A stretch of 64,000 bases of DNA from Alphaproteobacteria bacterium (lineage in GTDB: Bacteria; Pseudomonadota; Alphaproteobacteria; Rhodobacterales; Rhodobacteraceae). Each line of letters begins with the position of its first letter. Within the stretch, counting starts at the first letter, position 1. Position numbers and translations under genes: made by a program. The DNA is taken from contig JAUIFH010000008.1 in NCBI GenBank assembly GCA_030429495.1, positions 168,261 through 232,260 on the forward strand. Direction: 5' to 3'. Shown here one piece after another: positions 51,579 through 60,122 of this stretch. The notes beneath the pieces are model-generated. The model was not told where the DNA came from. It worked only from the letters and a program-made list of their open reading frames with translations, and did no database searches.

Positions 51579-52895
51579 ATGAAAAGTCAGACAGCAAAGA
51601 CGAAGGACGGAAATGACGCACCCCGCTACGCGGAGCCCGCTGCCGGGTCCGATCTCCGGATCGAGCAACGCCTCGTCGCTGACCTCATTCCTTACGCCCG
51701 CAATGCGCGCACCCATTCGGAAGCGCAGATCGCGTTGATCGCGGGCTCGATCCGCGAATACGGCTTCACGAACCCCGTGCTGGTCGATGGGGCCAACGGC
51801 ATCATTGCCGGCCATGGCCGGGTGCTGGCGGCGCGGCAGCTCGGACTTGCGCGGGTGCCGGTGATCGAACTCGCCCATCTGAGCGAAGCGCAGAGGCGCA
51901 GCTACATCCTCGCCGACAACCGGCTGGCGGAGCAGGCGGGCTGGGACCGGGATCTGCTTGCGATCGAGGCGGGGGAGCTGTCCGATCTCGGCATCGACCT
52001 CACGTCTCTCGGCTTCGAGGCAGGCGAGATCGACGCGCTCCTGCGGGCGGGCGATGCCGATCCCCGCGAGGACGTGGTGCCGGAGGCGCCGGCAGTCCCG
52101 GTGTCGCGCCCGGACGATCTCTGGGTGCTGGGTCGTCACCGCCTTATCTGCGGAGATGCGACGGAGCCCGGTACCGTCGAGCGGGTCCTGGGCGGTACGC
52201 GCCCGCATCTTCTGGTCAGCGATCCGCCTTATGGCGTCAACTACGATCCCGACTGGCGCAACCGGGCGGGGGCGTCGGAGACGAAACGCACGGGCAAGGT
52301 CCTGAACGATGACCGGGCCGACTGGCGCGATGCCTGGGCGCTCTTTCCCGGGGATGTCGCCTATGTCTGGCACGGGGCGCTCCATGCCACGACTGTGACC
52401 GAGAGCCTCGTGGCGGTGGGCTTCGAAGTGCGGTCCCAGATCATTTGGGCAAAGGAGCGGCTGGTGCTCAGTCGTGGCCACTATCACTGGCAGCACGAAC
52501 CCTGCTGGTACGCGGTGAGGAAGGGGGCGGCCGGCCACTGGGCGGGGGACCGCAAGCAGACGACGCTCTGGCAGATTGCATGCCGGGACCAGGACGCGGA
52601 AACGGTGCACGGCACCCAGAAGCCGGTCGAATGCATGCGCCGGCCGATCCTCAACAACTCGAGCCCCGGCCAGGCGATCTACGAACCCTTCTCCGGATCG
52701 GGAACGACACTCATCGCGGCCGAGACCACGGGCCGTGCCTGTTACGCGATGGAACTCGACCCGGCCTATGTCGATGTCGCGGTTATGCGCTGGCAGGCGT
52801 TCACGGGGCGGGTCGCCACGCTCGAGGGAGACGGGCGCGGATTTGCGGAGATCGCGGCGGAGCGCGCGGCACAGGGCGAGGAGGGACGGACATGA
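51579..52895 (+). CDS. ParB-domain DNA methyltransferase, phage type
   Basis: The 438-residue protein joins a ParB/sulfiredoxin-like domain (residues about 28-115: LIPYARNARTHSEAQIALIA, NGIIAGHGRVLAARQLG) to a beta-class methyltransferase with DPPY at 215-218 and the SAM motif YEPFSGSGTTLIAAE near 365. This combination is common in phages and protects phage DNA or regulates transcription. AAGGG before ATG 51579 fits. It overlaps the small membrane-protein gene by 4 nt. Confidence 0.9.
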   Translation: MKSQTAKTKDGNDAPRYAEPAAGSDLRIEQRLVADLIPYARNARTHSEAQIALIAGSIREYGFTNPVLVDGANGIIAGHGRVLAARQLGLARVPVIELAHLSEAQRRSYILADNRLAEQAGWDRDLLAIEAGELSDLGIDLTSLGFEAGEIDALLRAGDADPREDVVPEAPAVPVSRPDDLWVLGRHRLICGDATEPGTVERVLGGTRPHLLVSDPPYGVNYDPDWRNRAGASETKRTGKVLNDDRADWRDAWALFPGDVAYVWHGALHATTVTESLVAVGFEVRSQIIWAKERLVLSRGHYHWQHEPCWYAVRKGAAGHWAGDRKQTTLWQIACRDQDAETVHGTQKPVECMRRPILNNSSPGQAIYEPFSGSGTTLIAAETTGRACYAMELDPAYVDVAVMRWQAFTGRVATLEGDGRGFAEIAAERAAQGEEGRT

Positions 52896-53113
52896 CCCGG
52901 GCACGCCTCATCTACCTGGTGATCGTCGCGGGAAACACCATCGGCGGATTGGTTGTCCTGGTCCTCCTGCAGATCGCGACCTTCCCGGCCCTCGGACTAG
53001 CCTGGACACCGATACATGCGGCACAGGCGACGGGCCTCCTGACGGTGGCCGCCTGTGCGCGCAGCACCTGTGCTTGGGTCATCCGGCGGATCAGAGACAG
53101 GAGGTCGGCATGA
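52892..53113 (+). CDS. 73-aa membrane protein of the phage remnant
   Basis: The ATG overlaps the methyltransferase stop (ATGA). Two hydrophobic helices (about residues 6-30 and 38-58) are followed by a basic tail (WVIRRIRDRRSA). Size and location could fit a holin-like protein, but there is no direct support. Confidence 0.6.
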   Translation: MTRARLIYLVIVAGNTIGGLVVLVLLQIATFPALGLAWTPIHAAQATGLLTVAACARSTCAWVIRRIRDRRSA

Positions 53114-53376
53114 ACCGGGCCAGTGTTTGGAACGGTGAGACCCCCGGGGGGAGGGTCGATCCTTGACGCCCTGGGGCCGGGACCGGCACGGGGATGCGGC
53201 TACCACAGCCGCGAAATTGCCGACGGGGTATCCCGGCATGGTCGGACGCGGAAACTCCCGCATTTTCCGGGCACCCGAAGGAGCAATCCGCCCACGGAAC
53301 CACCCGATCACGCGACAAAGTCGGGGGTGGTTCGACCGGTGGGCGGGACGGCCGACGGGCAAGGAAGGGGCGTGAC
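53110..53376 (+). other. intergenic stretch with tiny overlapping frames
   Basis: An 18-codon frame starts at 53110 (ATGA overlap) and a 70-codon TTG frame starts at 53163, overlapping its stop. The chained overlaps are suggestive, but the products have no recognisable features, so I do not call genes here. Confidence 0.3.
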
Positions 53377-53835
53377 ATGAGAGGCCGCAAACCGAAACCC
53401 ACGGCGCTGAAGCTTGTCGACGGCAATCCCGGCAAGCGCCCGATCCGGGGCGCCGAGCCGAAACCGCCCACGGCGCTGCCGACATGCCCGGCGCATCTCT
53501 CGCCCACGGCGAAGACCGAGTGGAGGCGGCTGGCACGCATCCTGAACGAGATCGGGCTCCTCACACAGATCGACCGCACGGTGCTGGCCGCCTATTGCCA
53601 GGCCTATGGTCGCTGGGTCGGGGCCGAGCGCAGGCTTGCCGAGACGCCGCCGCTCCTGAAGACGCCTGCGGGCTATGTGCAGGTCTCGCCCTGGATCACG
53701 ATCTCGAACAAGCAGGTGGAGCTGATGACCCGGCTGATGGCGGAGCTTGGCCTGACCCCCTCGGCGCGGTCGCGGCTCGCGATCCAGCTGCCGAACGGCC
53801 CGAAGCCGTGGGATTTCAAGATCTCGTTCAAATGA
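53377..53835 (+). CDS. P27-type terminase small subunit, copy 1
   Basis: The 152-residue protein begins MRGRKPKPTALKLVDGNPGK and has the P27 family core AAYCQAYGRWVGAER and KTPAGYVQVSPW. Small terminase subunits recognise phage DNA for packaging. AAGGGG upstream supports the ATG at 53377. A paralogue follows with a 4-nt overlap; no large subunit is present downstream. Confidence 0.88.
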   Translation: MRGRKPKPTALKLVDGNPGKRPIRGAEPKPPTALPTCPAHLSPTAKTEWRRLARILNEIGLLTQIDRTVLAAYCQAYGRWVGAERRLAETPPLLKTPAGYVQVSPWITISNKQVELMTRLMAELGLTPSARSRLAIQLPNGPKPWDFKISFK

Positions 53836-54407
53836 CCAGGGGGCGCAAACCGAAGTCGACGGCGATCCGGCGGCTGACCGGCAATCCGGGCAAGCGGGGC
53901 TACAATCCCGCCGAGCCGGTGCCGCCCGAGGGACTGCCCGACTGTCCGCCGCACCTGTCGGAACTGGCGCGGGCCGAGTGGGAGCGGATCGCCCAGGTAC
54001 TTTACGACATGGGTGTGCTGACCATGGTCGACCGGGCGGCACTCGCGGCCTATTGCCAGGCCTATGGCCGCTGGGCCGAAGCCGAGGAGAAGCTGAAGGA
54101 AACCCCGGTGATGCTGAAGACCCCCTCGGGCTACGTGCAGCAGTCGCCCTGGCTCTCGGTCGCCAACAAGCAGATGGAACTCATGGGCCGCTACATGGCG
54201 GAGCTGGGCATCACGCCGGCATCGCGGTCGCGCATTGCCGTGCCCGGCGGTCCGGAGGACCAGCCGGAACCGGTCGTGTTCAAGGTCGTCTACGAAAGCC
54301 GCGGAGCGTCGCAGGCGCCGGCAAGGGTGACGAAGGGAGGTGAGCCGGTCGACGGTGTGAACCCCGACGACATCCGCGCCGACTACGTGCTCAACGGGAA
54401 GCTCTGA
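53832..54407 (+). CDS. P27-type terminase small subunit, copy 2
   Basis: The 191-residue protein is clearly paralogous to copy 1 along its whole length (RGRKPKSTAIRRLTGNPGK, AAYCQAYGRWAEAEEKL, KTPSGYVQQSPW), with an extended C-terminus. It overlaps copy 1 by 4 nt. Two small subunits in tandem are unusual. The normal next gene, the large subunit, is missing; a noncoding stretch and an AT-rich gene follow. Confidence 0.88.
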   Translation: MTRGRKPKSTAIRRLTGNPGKRGYNPAEPVPPEGLPDCPPHLSELARAEWERIAQVLYDMGVLTMVDRAALAAYCQAYGRWAEAEEKLKETPVMLKTPSGYVQQSPWLSVANKQMELMGRYMAELGITPASRSRIAVPGGPEDQPEPVVFKVVYESRGASQAPARVTKGGEPVDGVNPDDIRADYVLNGKL

Positions 54408-54440
54408 GCGGTGTGAGACGCGCAGCGGGCCATGGCCCCG

Positions 54441-54474
54441 ATGGCCGGTTTGAGCCCATATTGACGAATGCTGC
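54441..54474. repeat. dispersed repeat, copy B
   Basis: This is the second copy of the 34-nt sequence at 46932-46965 (27 of 34 identical, same orientation), 34 nt after the second terminase gene. Confidence 0.4.
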
Positions 54475-54625
54475 GGCGTGAACAAATGACGGGTATGCCG
54501 AGAAACATGTAAACTATATTCGTGCGTGGTCCGTTGCCGAAACCAAGAGCCAATTTTGCTTTGAACAAGCTATCAACCTTTGCAAGGATACAGGCAGATA
54601 TACCGGCGCAGCTTGGGCGAAACAA

Positions 54626-55507
54626 ATGAAGAACTTACTAACCAAATTGCTTCCCAAGAGTAGCAAACGTAAATTTCTGGACAAACATCCGGACAGGATC
54701 GACCTCGTTCGCGAATTGGAACGAATATCGACCGACCCCGGGCATCTTGACTATGCCCTTAACCGGTTAGGCTCTATTTTAGTGTCGAATCCGGGAAAGG
54801 TTGAGGAGTTTCTCATGAGCTATTCCCAACAAATTGGGCGGGAAAAAACAGAGGTACTCGTTCCTGCAAGTATGGGATGGTCGGTTCAATCCGCCCGCAA
54901 GCGTATCGACGCGACGTACAGCAAAAAGCTTTGCAGGTTTAGTTTCTACCTTGAAAATCATAGTCTCTACGGGACAGCGCGGACACAGCATCTGGGAAAA
55001 CTCAAAGGATTTCAAGGCAGTGTCTCTTTGCACGGCGAACCAGATTATGTGAATACGATAGAATTACAAAGCCCCCATTATCAATTCAGCGGTAGCGATG
55101 CGCACTCGGTGGACCGCCGCACACTTGGCATTGGCAATTTCAAAGCTGCATCTGACCTGTTGTTGGATCGCTTCACTTCGTCGAATCTTTGGGGCGAGGC
55201 TGAAAATTTGCTCGAGAACTTCAAGAACAAGGGGACCGACGTATTCCCAAATCAACTAGGGTACGGAAGTATTTCGTCTTGGCATGTCACCGACACCGGG
55301 TATCATGTCGAACTATGGGTCCGCGTGGGCCACTATTGGACCGATCGAACCAGCGGTGACCTGGTCCTGTTGATACGCGCTCCAAAGTGGAATCCTAAGT
55401 CCAAAAGCTTCATGGTTTCCGACAGAGTCGCAGGAGACCGGACCAATCTTCAATGGCGCGATCAGCGAGGCAGAAGCGGACCTTTTCCGATACGAGTTCA
55501 ACGGTAG
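54626..55507 (+). CDS. AT-rich unknown protein
   Basis: I do not recognise this 293-residue protein. Its codons are much more AT-rich than those of its neighbours, a sign of recent transfer. It is soluble, with a basic N-terminus (KLLPKSSKRKFLDKHPDR), a helical first third and a beta-rich middle and end (SSWHVTDTGYHVELWVRVGH). No catalytic motif is evident. The Shine-Dalgarno sequence is weak. It lies between the phage remnant and a resolvase gene, so it may be a cargo gene. Confidence 0.7.
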   Translation: MKNLLTKLLPKSSKRKFLDKHPDRIDLVRELERISTDPGHLDYALNRLGSILVSNPGKVEEFLMSYSQQIGREKTEVLVPASMGWSVQSARKRIDATYSKKLCRFSFYLENHSLYGTARTQHLGKLKGFQGSVSLHGEPDYVNTIELQSPHYQFSGSDAHSVDRRTLGIGNFKAASDLLLDRFTSSNLWGEAENLLENFKNKGTDVFPNQLGYGSISSWHVTDTGYHVELWVRVGHYWTDRTSGDLVLLIRAPKWNPKSKSFMVSDRVAGDRTNLQWRDQRGRSGPFPIRVQR

Positions 55508-55639
55508 CAAAGTCCCGCATTGCTGACATTGGCGCGGATAGAACTCCGAAACCTCTACGAGGTGGCGCGAACCTACGGTACACAACTGCGCAACCAACGT
55601 TAGGCAGTTTTGTACATGGTCAGAGAAGCTGTCCCAACC

Positions 55640-56320
55640 ATGCGCCTGGTCGCTTACGAGCGGGTCTCTACCGCGAGGCAGGGGCAGTCGGGACTGGGGC
55701 TCGAGGCGCAGCGCAGGGTAATCGGGGACTTTGCGGCCGCTCGGGGGGCCGAGGTGCTGTCCCGCTTCACCGAAGTAGAAAGCGGGCGTAAGGCTGACCG
55801 TCCGGAACTGGCGAAGGCCTTGCACCACGCTAAGGTTACCGGCGCTACGCTGGTCATCGCCAAGCTCGATCGCCTCTCTCGAAATGCCGCTTTCCTGCTG
55901 GCCCTGCGCGACAGCGGGGTGAAGTTCCTCGCCTGCGACATGCCCGAGGCCAATGACCTGACTGTGGGCATCATGGCGCTGGTCGCCGAAGCCGAGCGCG
56001 AAGCGATTTCACGCCGAACGAAAGACGCGCTGGCGGTGGCGAAAGCACGTGGGGTGAAACTGGGCAACCCGAATGGGGCTGCATCGCTGCGAAGGGTGGG
56101 GAAAGGTGGCACTGCCCTAAGGGCTACCGTCTCGGCGAACGCGGCGGCCTTCGCCCGCGATCTGGCACCAGTGCTCGCGGACATACGCGCCGCCGGGCAC
56201 GTCTCACTCCGGGCGATTGCTGCAGAGTTGGCTCTCCGCGGGATCAAGACTCGCCGCGGCGGGGTCTGGGGCGTAGGCAACGTGAAGCATCTGCTGAAAC
56301 GGAGTGAGCCTTATGGGTGA
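55640..56320 (+). CDS. small serine resolvase/invertase
   Basis: The 226-residue protein has a resolvase domain: LVAYERVSTARQGQSGLGLE with the catalytic serine, KLDRLSRNAAFLLAL and ERIAISRR-like EAEREAISRRTKDAL. A C-terminal helix-turn-helix recombinase segment follows (HVSLRAIAAELALRGIKTRR). ATG at 55640 fits the family start; ATG at 55616 is possible. It could resolve or move the adjacent AT-rich gene. Confidence 0.88.
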   Translation: MRLVAYERVSTARQGQSGLGLEAQRRVIGDFAAARGAEVLSRFTEVESGRKADRPELAKALHHAKVTGATLVIAKLDRLSRNAAFLLALRDSGVKFLACDMPEANDLTVGIMALVAEAEREAISRRTKDALAVAKARGVKLGNPNGAASLRRVGKGGTALRATVSANAAAFARDLAPVLADIRAAGHVSLRAIAAELALRGIKTRRGGVWGVGNVKHLLKRSEPYG

Positions 56321-56412
56321 TTCCGCTAATGCCTCGCTACGGTCTGGGTTCAGCTCAGGTTACTGGGCGAGAAGGGATGATCTGGATCGTATGGAGGTTT
56401 CGGGATGCACAG

Positions 56413-59400
56413 TCAGGCCACTTTGCCGCGTCGCGCCTTTCTGAGCCGTCTGCCGCTCGATACTCTCGCCTTCCCGATACAGGTCGGATAGCGAACGCAA
56501 CCAAGGAACTTCCCATAGCTCCCGCTGCGTTCGACGAACCAGCCATCTTCGCATTCTGGGCAAGTTGGATAGCTGGCACCGCAGCTACATCGAACCTCGA
56601 CGGTCCCATGCGCTCGGCGTGGCAGAGCGGTGCCGCAGCATGGACAAGCAGGTAGCAAGTTTCCGCAGTGCTGGACGTGCTCGCAGCGATACCAGATGCG
56701 GCCATCCTGCCCGGTCACACCCAGCAATCGCCCACCGCATTCGCCGCAGACATGAGCCTCGGGTTCAGCCCCTGGGGCTGTCGATATCCCGTAGGCAGGG
56801 TCTTTGCGAAGCTCGGTCACGAAGGACGATGGCCGGGCATTCGAGGCAAGGATCGTCAGGGTATGGCGGGCCCGCGTCATCGCCACATACATGACGCGCC
56901 GCTCCTCTGCGTTCTGGAACGCCTCCTCTTCCGGCGAGACCAGAGACAAGAGGGGGTCGTCGACGATCTCTGACGGGAACCCCATGCGCCCGCTGTCGGC
57001 GTTCAGCAGGACGACGTGGTCGGCTTCCAGCCCCTTCGAGGCATGGATGGTCTTGAAGCTGATCTTCAGCTGCGGGAATCGGCGCCGCAGAGCCGGCATG
57101 TCTGGCTCGTTGAAACGGTAGCGGCCGAGAAGCAGGACAGTCGCGGGATTTGCCTCCGGCGCCATAGCGGCTGACAGGGTGGCAAGCACCTCGTTCAGTT
57201 TCCCCTCGTCCTCGCCCTTGGATACGGACACGACCCTGATCGCCGGTTCGGTGGCGGTCCCGGCCGGGACGATCTGCTTCTCGATCTGGGCAGGGTTACG
57301 CAGAACGAAGGTTCGGGCGGCGAAGGCGATCTGGTCGACCGAACGGAAGGTGCGGCCGAGATCGACGGTCCTGTGCACACCTGTCTCGCCATCGAAGGTG
57401 CCGCCGAACTCCCGCCCGAAATGCCGCATCAGATGGATGTCAGACCCGGCGAAGCGGAAGATGGATTGCCAGTCGTCGCCAACGGCGAAGACCCGCACAT
57501 CCGGATGCTGGGCTTTCAGCGCCTTCACTAGCCGGGCCCTGCTTTGGGAGATGTCCTGGAACTCGTCGACCAGAATGTGGCGGAACGGGCTGACATAGCG
57601 ACCGATCTCGGCATAGTGCGCGGCGCGCAGGATCATGTCCTCGAAGTCGATCCGGCCCGCCAGACGCTTCTGATATTCCTCAAAGACCGGCGCGAAAACG
57701 TCGAGAAACGCCCGCCCGCGTCTGCCCAGCTTCATCCGGTCCGACTTGGTCTCGCAATCCTGCAGGTTGTAACCGCCGCTCTTGAACTTGCGCAGGAAGG
57801 TTCCAAGAAGCTTGGAGAAGTCGTCGACCTGTTTCAACTCGACGATCCGGTCATAGATCGTATCGGGAGATCGGGGTTTCAGGGTGACATGCGGCGCCAG
57901 CTTTTCGGCAAGGCCCGTCAGGAGGCGCCCCTCCTGCCGTTCATAGCTGTAGGTCTCGACCAAGGTGGTCTGATGCTCGGTGTGGACCTTCCGCTTCCAG
58001 TCCATGCCAGCCAGGTATTCGTCACGATCCACGAAAGGCGCCGTGACCAGCCTTTCGCTTCCGTCCCGCGCCTTCTCGCGCCGCACCCCGAAATGCTCGA
58101 TGTAGATGCCGCTTTCGGTCAGCCGGAAATCCGGCTGGTAGTCGCGCCTGCCGGTTTCCGTGATCTTGTGCTCGTAGACCGGCTCGTACTCATAATCGAC
58201 ACCGTTCTCGTAGAGCCAGTTGGCGATCTGCAGCTCTTCGTAACTCTTGACCTTTTCGCCCTGCAGCGTCCGCAGGTCCTGGCTCTCCATGTGGGTGTAG
58301 AAGTCGTGTTTACTCTTGAAGTCCCATTCGGTTTTGGGCTCGACCAGAAAATGCGCGAAGAACTGGATGATCGCCTTCGAGACCTCTGACAGGCGGTAGA
58401 CCAGGTCCTTCAGGATCTGCTTGATCAGGTTGGTAAAGGCCATGTCGTCGGTGGCATGAGCGGCCAAGGCGGGTTTCGACCCTTCGACGATCCCGATGAT
58501 GTCATAGGCAATCGCGTGGAAGGTGCGCGCGACGATGGGCACGCCAGATCGGGCTTCGACCCGTTCCGACATTTCCTCGGCCGCATTCTTCGCGAAGGCC
58601 AGGAGCAGGATTTCTTCGGGCTGTCGGATGCCCGCCTTGACCAGATAGGCGGCCTTGGCGGTGATGACGCTGGTCTTTCCGGAACCCGCCCCAGCAAGGA
58701 CCAGCGTCGCATCCTCGTCGACGACGACAGACAGGCGCTGTTCCGGCGTCAGCGGCTTGCTCTCGATGGTGTCGAAGAAGTCCTTCCAGCGGTCCAGTTC
58801 GGCCGTGACGAAGGCGGAGATGGCATCGGCCCGTATAGACCGCGGGTCGCTTGCGAACTTCCGGACGGGCGCAATGCGCGCGACGGTCTCAAGTCCGATG
58901 GCCTCGGCATTCAACTTCGAAAGGAGCGATGTATCGATGGCACTTGCCTGCTCGAGCAGAGGCGCGACATTGCACGCGGCAGGGTATCGAGACGGCGCTG
59001 CCAGCGACATCACCTCAGCGAGGATCCTGTCCAGCCGCACCGCTTCCTTCTCGAGGGCCGCAAGATTGAAGCGAGTCCACGCTTCCTTAACCCGCACTGA
59101 AAATTCATGAGCATCTTGGTGGCCCGCGCCCTTGAGCGTGACATCGTCAAACTCGCTCGAACTGATGGTCAATGCGGTTCCGAGCATACCCTTTCTCAGG
59201 GATGGCGCAGTCGCCAAAGACTGCAACGGCATGGACGTGACCAGGCCGCGGCGTGTGGTCCGGATGTTATCACCGTCCAGCTCCATGACGCGGGTGGAAC
59301 AGCCGAAGGGATCGGCCAGAAATCTGAACAATGTGCGTTGCTGTAGTCGACTCAATGAACTCGGCTTTCCGCTTACCAATAAATCAAGCTGCACTGTGGT

Positions 59401-59415
59401 AGCTGTGGGCGGCAA
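56413..59415 (-). CDS. UvrD/HelD-like helicase with nuclease motif and zinc ribbons
   Basis: The 1000-residue SF1 helicase has Walker A GAGSGKT (242-248), ILVDEFQDISQSRARLV (Walker B), GDDWQSIFRFAGS and VMYVAMTRARHTLTIL. An insertion at about 410-450 (EYEPVYEHK, then DYQPDFRL and YIEHFG) has the spacing of a PD-(D/E)XK nuclease core. The last ~95 residues carry several CxxC pairs, ending in a topoisomerase-type zinc ribbon (CPECEDGWFVERSG). The N-terminal 200 residues resemble helicase IV. A DNA repair or anti-phage role is plausible. Confidence 0.85.
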   Translation of the reverse strand: MPPTATTVQLDLLVSGKPSSLSRLQQRTLFRFLADPFGCSTRVMELDGDNIRTTRRGLVTSMPLQSLATAPSLRKGMLGTALTISSSEFDDVTLKGAGHQDAHEFSVRVKEAWTRFNLAALEKEAVRLDRILAEVMSLAAPSRYPAACNVAPLLEQASAIDTSLLSKLNAEAIGLETVARIAPVRKFASDPRSIRADAISAFVTAELDRWKDFFDTIESKPLTPEQRLSVVVDEDATLVLAGAGSGKTSVITAKAAYLVKAGIRQPEEILLLAFAKNAAEEMSERVEARSGVPIVARTFHAIAYDIIGIVEGSKPALAAHATDDMAFTNLIKQILKDLVYRLSEVSKAIIQFFAHFLVEPKTEWDFKSKHDFYTHMESQDLRTLQGEKVKSYEELQIANWLYENGVDYEYEPVYEHKITETGRRDYQPDFRLTESGIYIEHFGVRREKARDGSERLVTAPFVDRDEYLAGMDWKRKVHTEHQTTLVETYSYERQEGRLLTGLAEKLAPHVTLKPRSPDTIYDRIVELKQVDDFSKLLGTFLRKFKSGGYNLQDCETKSDRMKLGRRGRAFLDVFAPVFEEYQKRLAGRIDFEDMILRAAHYAEIGRYVSPFRHILVDEFQDISQSRARLVKALKAQHPDVRVFAVGDDWQSIFRFAGSDIHLMRHFGREFGGTFDGETGVHRTVDLGRTFRSVDQIAFAARTFVLRNPAQIEKQIVPAGTATEPAIRVVSVSKGEDEGKLNEVLATLSAAMAPEANPATVLLLGRYRFNEPDMPALRRRFPQLKISFKTIHASKGLEADHVVLLNADSGRMGFPSEIVDDPLLSLVSPEEEAFQNAEERRVMYVAMTRARHTLTILASNARPSSFVTELRKDPAYGISTAPGAEPEAHVCGECGGRLLGVTGQDGRIWYRCEHVQHCGNLLPACPCCGTALPRRAHGTVEVRCSCGASYPTCPECEDGWFVERSGSYGKFLGCVRYPTCIGKARVSSGRRLRKARRGKVA

Positions 59416-59783
59416 CTGTTATTCCGCGCCTGCGGCACCGCCCAAGCCTCCATCAGCCTGTGTCTCTTGTCGAAGTGGCATGAACGCGCACGGGCCGCTT
59501 CGGCATTGTCTTTGTTGTCATGCACCAGCGCCGCCTCGATCACTTCGCGCGGGAGGGGCAATGCGGAGGGGGAAGCTTGATAGACGAGGCGCTTGAACTT
59601 GGGGAACACCTGCCGCAGCAGTTCGCCAACCCCAAAGAACAGGCCCATCTCGATTCCCTCTGATCGGCATTTCGGACGAACTTCGGGGCCGAACGCCACC
59701 AGCTCGCCGGTCTCAGCGTGAACGTGCCCTCGGATTACAATCAATCCGCTATCGCGCTCGCCATTGTCAGCGTTCGTCAACAT
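59373..59783 (-). pseudogene. frame with C-terminal remnant of a tyrosine integrase
   Basis: The frame encodes 136 residues. Residues 74-116 (59436-59564) match the C-terminal end of P4-type tyrosine integrases: ALPLPREVIEAALVHDN corresponds to the usual PREVVEAALAH motif and SCHFDKRHRLMEAWA to the final helix. The catalytic Arg and Tyr region is missing or altered and the first 70 residues are unrelated, so it is a fragment. Its 3' end overlaps the helicase start by 43 nt. It marks a decayed integration event. Confidence 0.5.
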
Positions 59784-60122
59784 TGTGGCGAAAATGTGTT
59801 GACGATCGACGATGGAATCGCAACCCTTGTGAAGTTCCGATCACCGATTTTGGTATGTTTTCGTGGGGCGCCGGGTGCGGGCGGCATGTAAGACCGCAAG
59901 ACAAGACTGTAGGGTGGAGACGAGGGGAGTTTCGGCGGGAAGTCTGCCTATGCGTTTCGATGGTGCGATGACGTACATGTTCGTCGCGGTTGAATTCCAT
60001 GGCTTACGACTGGAGGTTTGGTTCGGGCGAACGGGCCTTCGACATTTGCTTGTCTGCCAACAGCGCGACGGACCTGAAATCAATGTCCCTTCGGCCTGCC
60101 TCAACCTATTGGAGGCCCGTCT
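59784..60122. other. intergenic region upstream of the RTX gene
   Basis: Frames on both strands overlap here but none is convincing. The region probably contains the promoter of the RTX gene; I could not identify a -35/-10 pair with confidence. GGAGG at 60110-60114 is the ribosome-binding site of the RTX gene. Confidence 0.45.
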
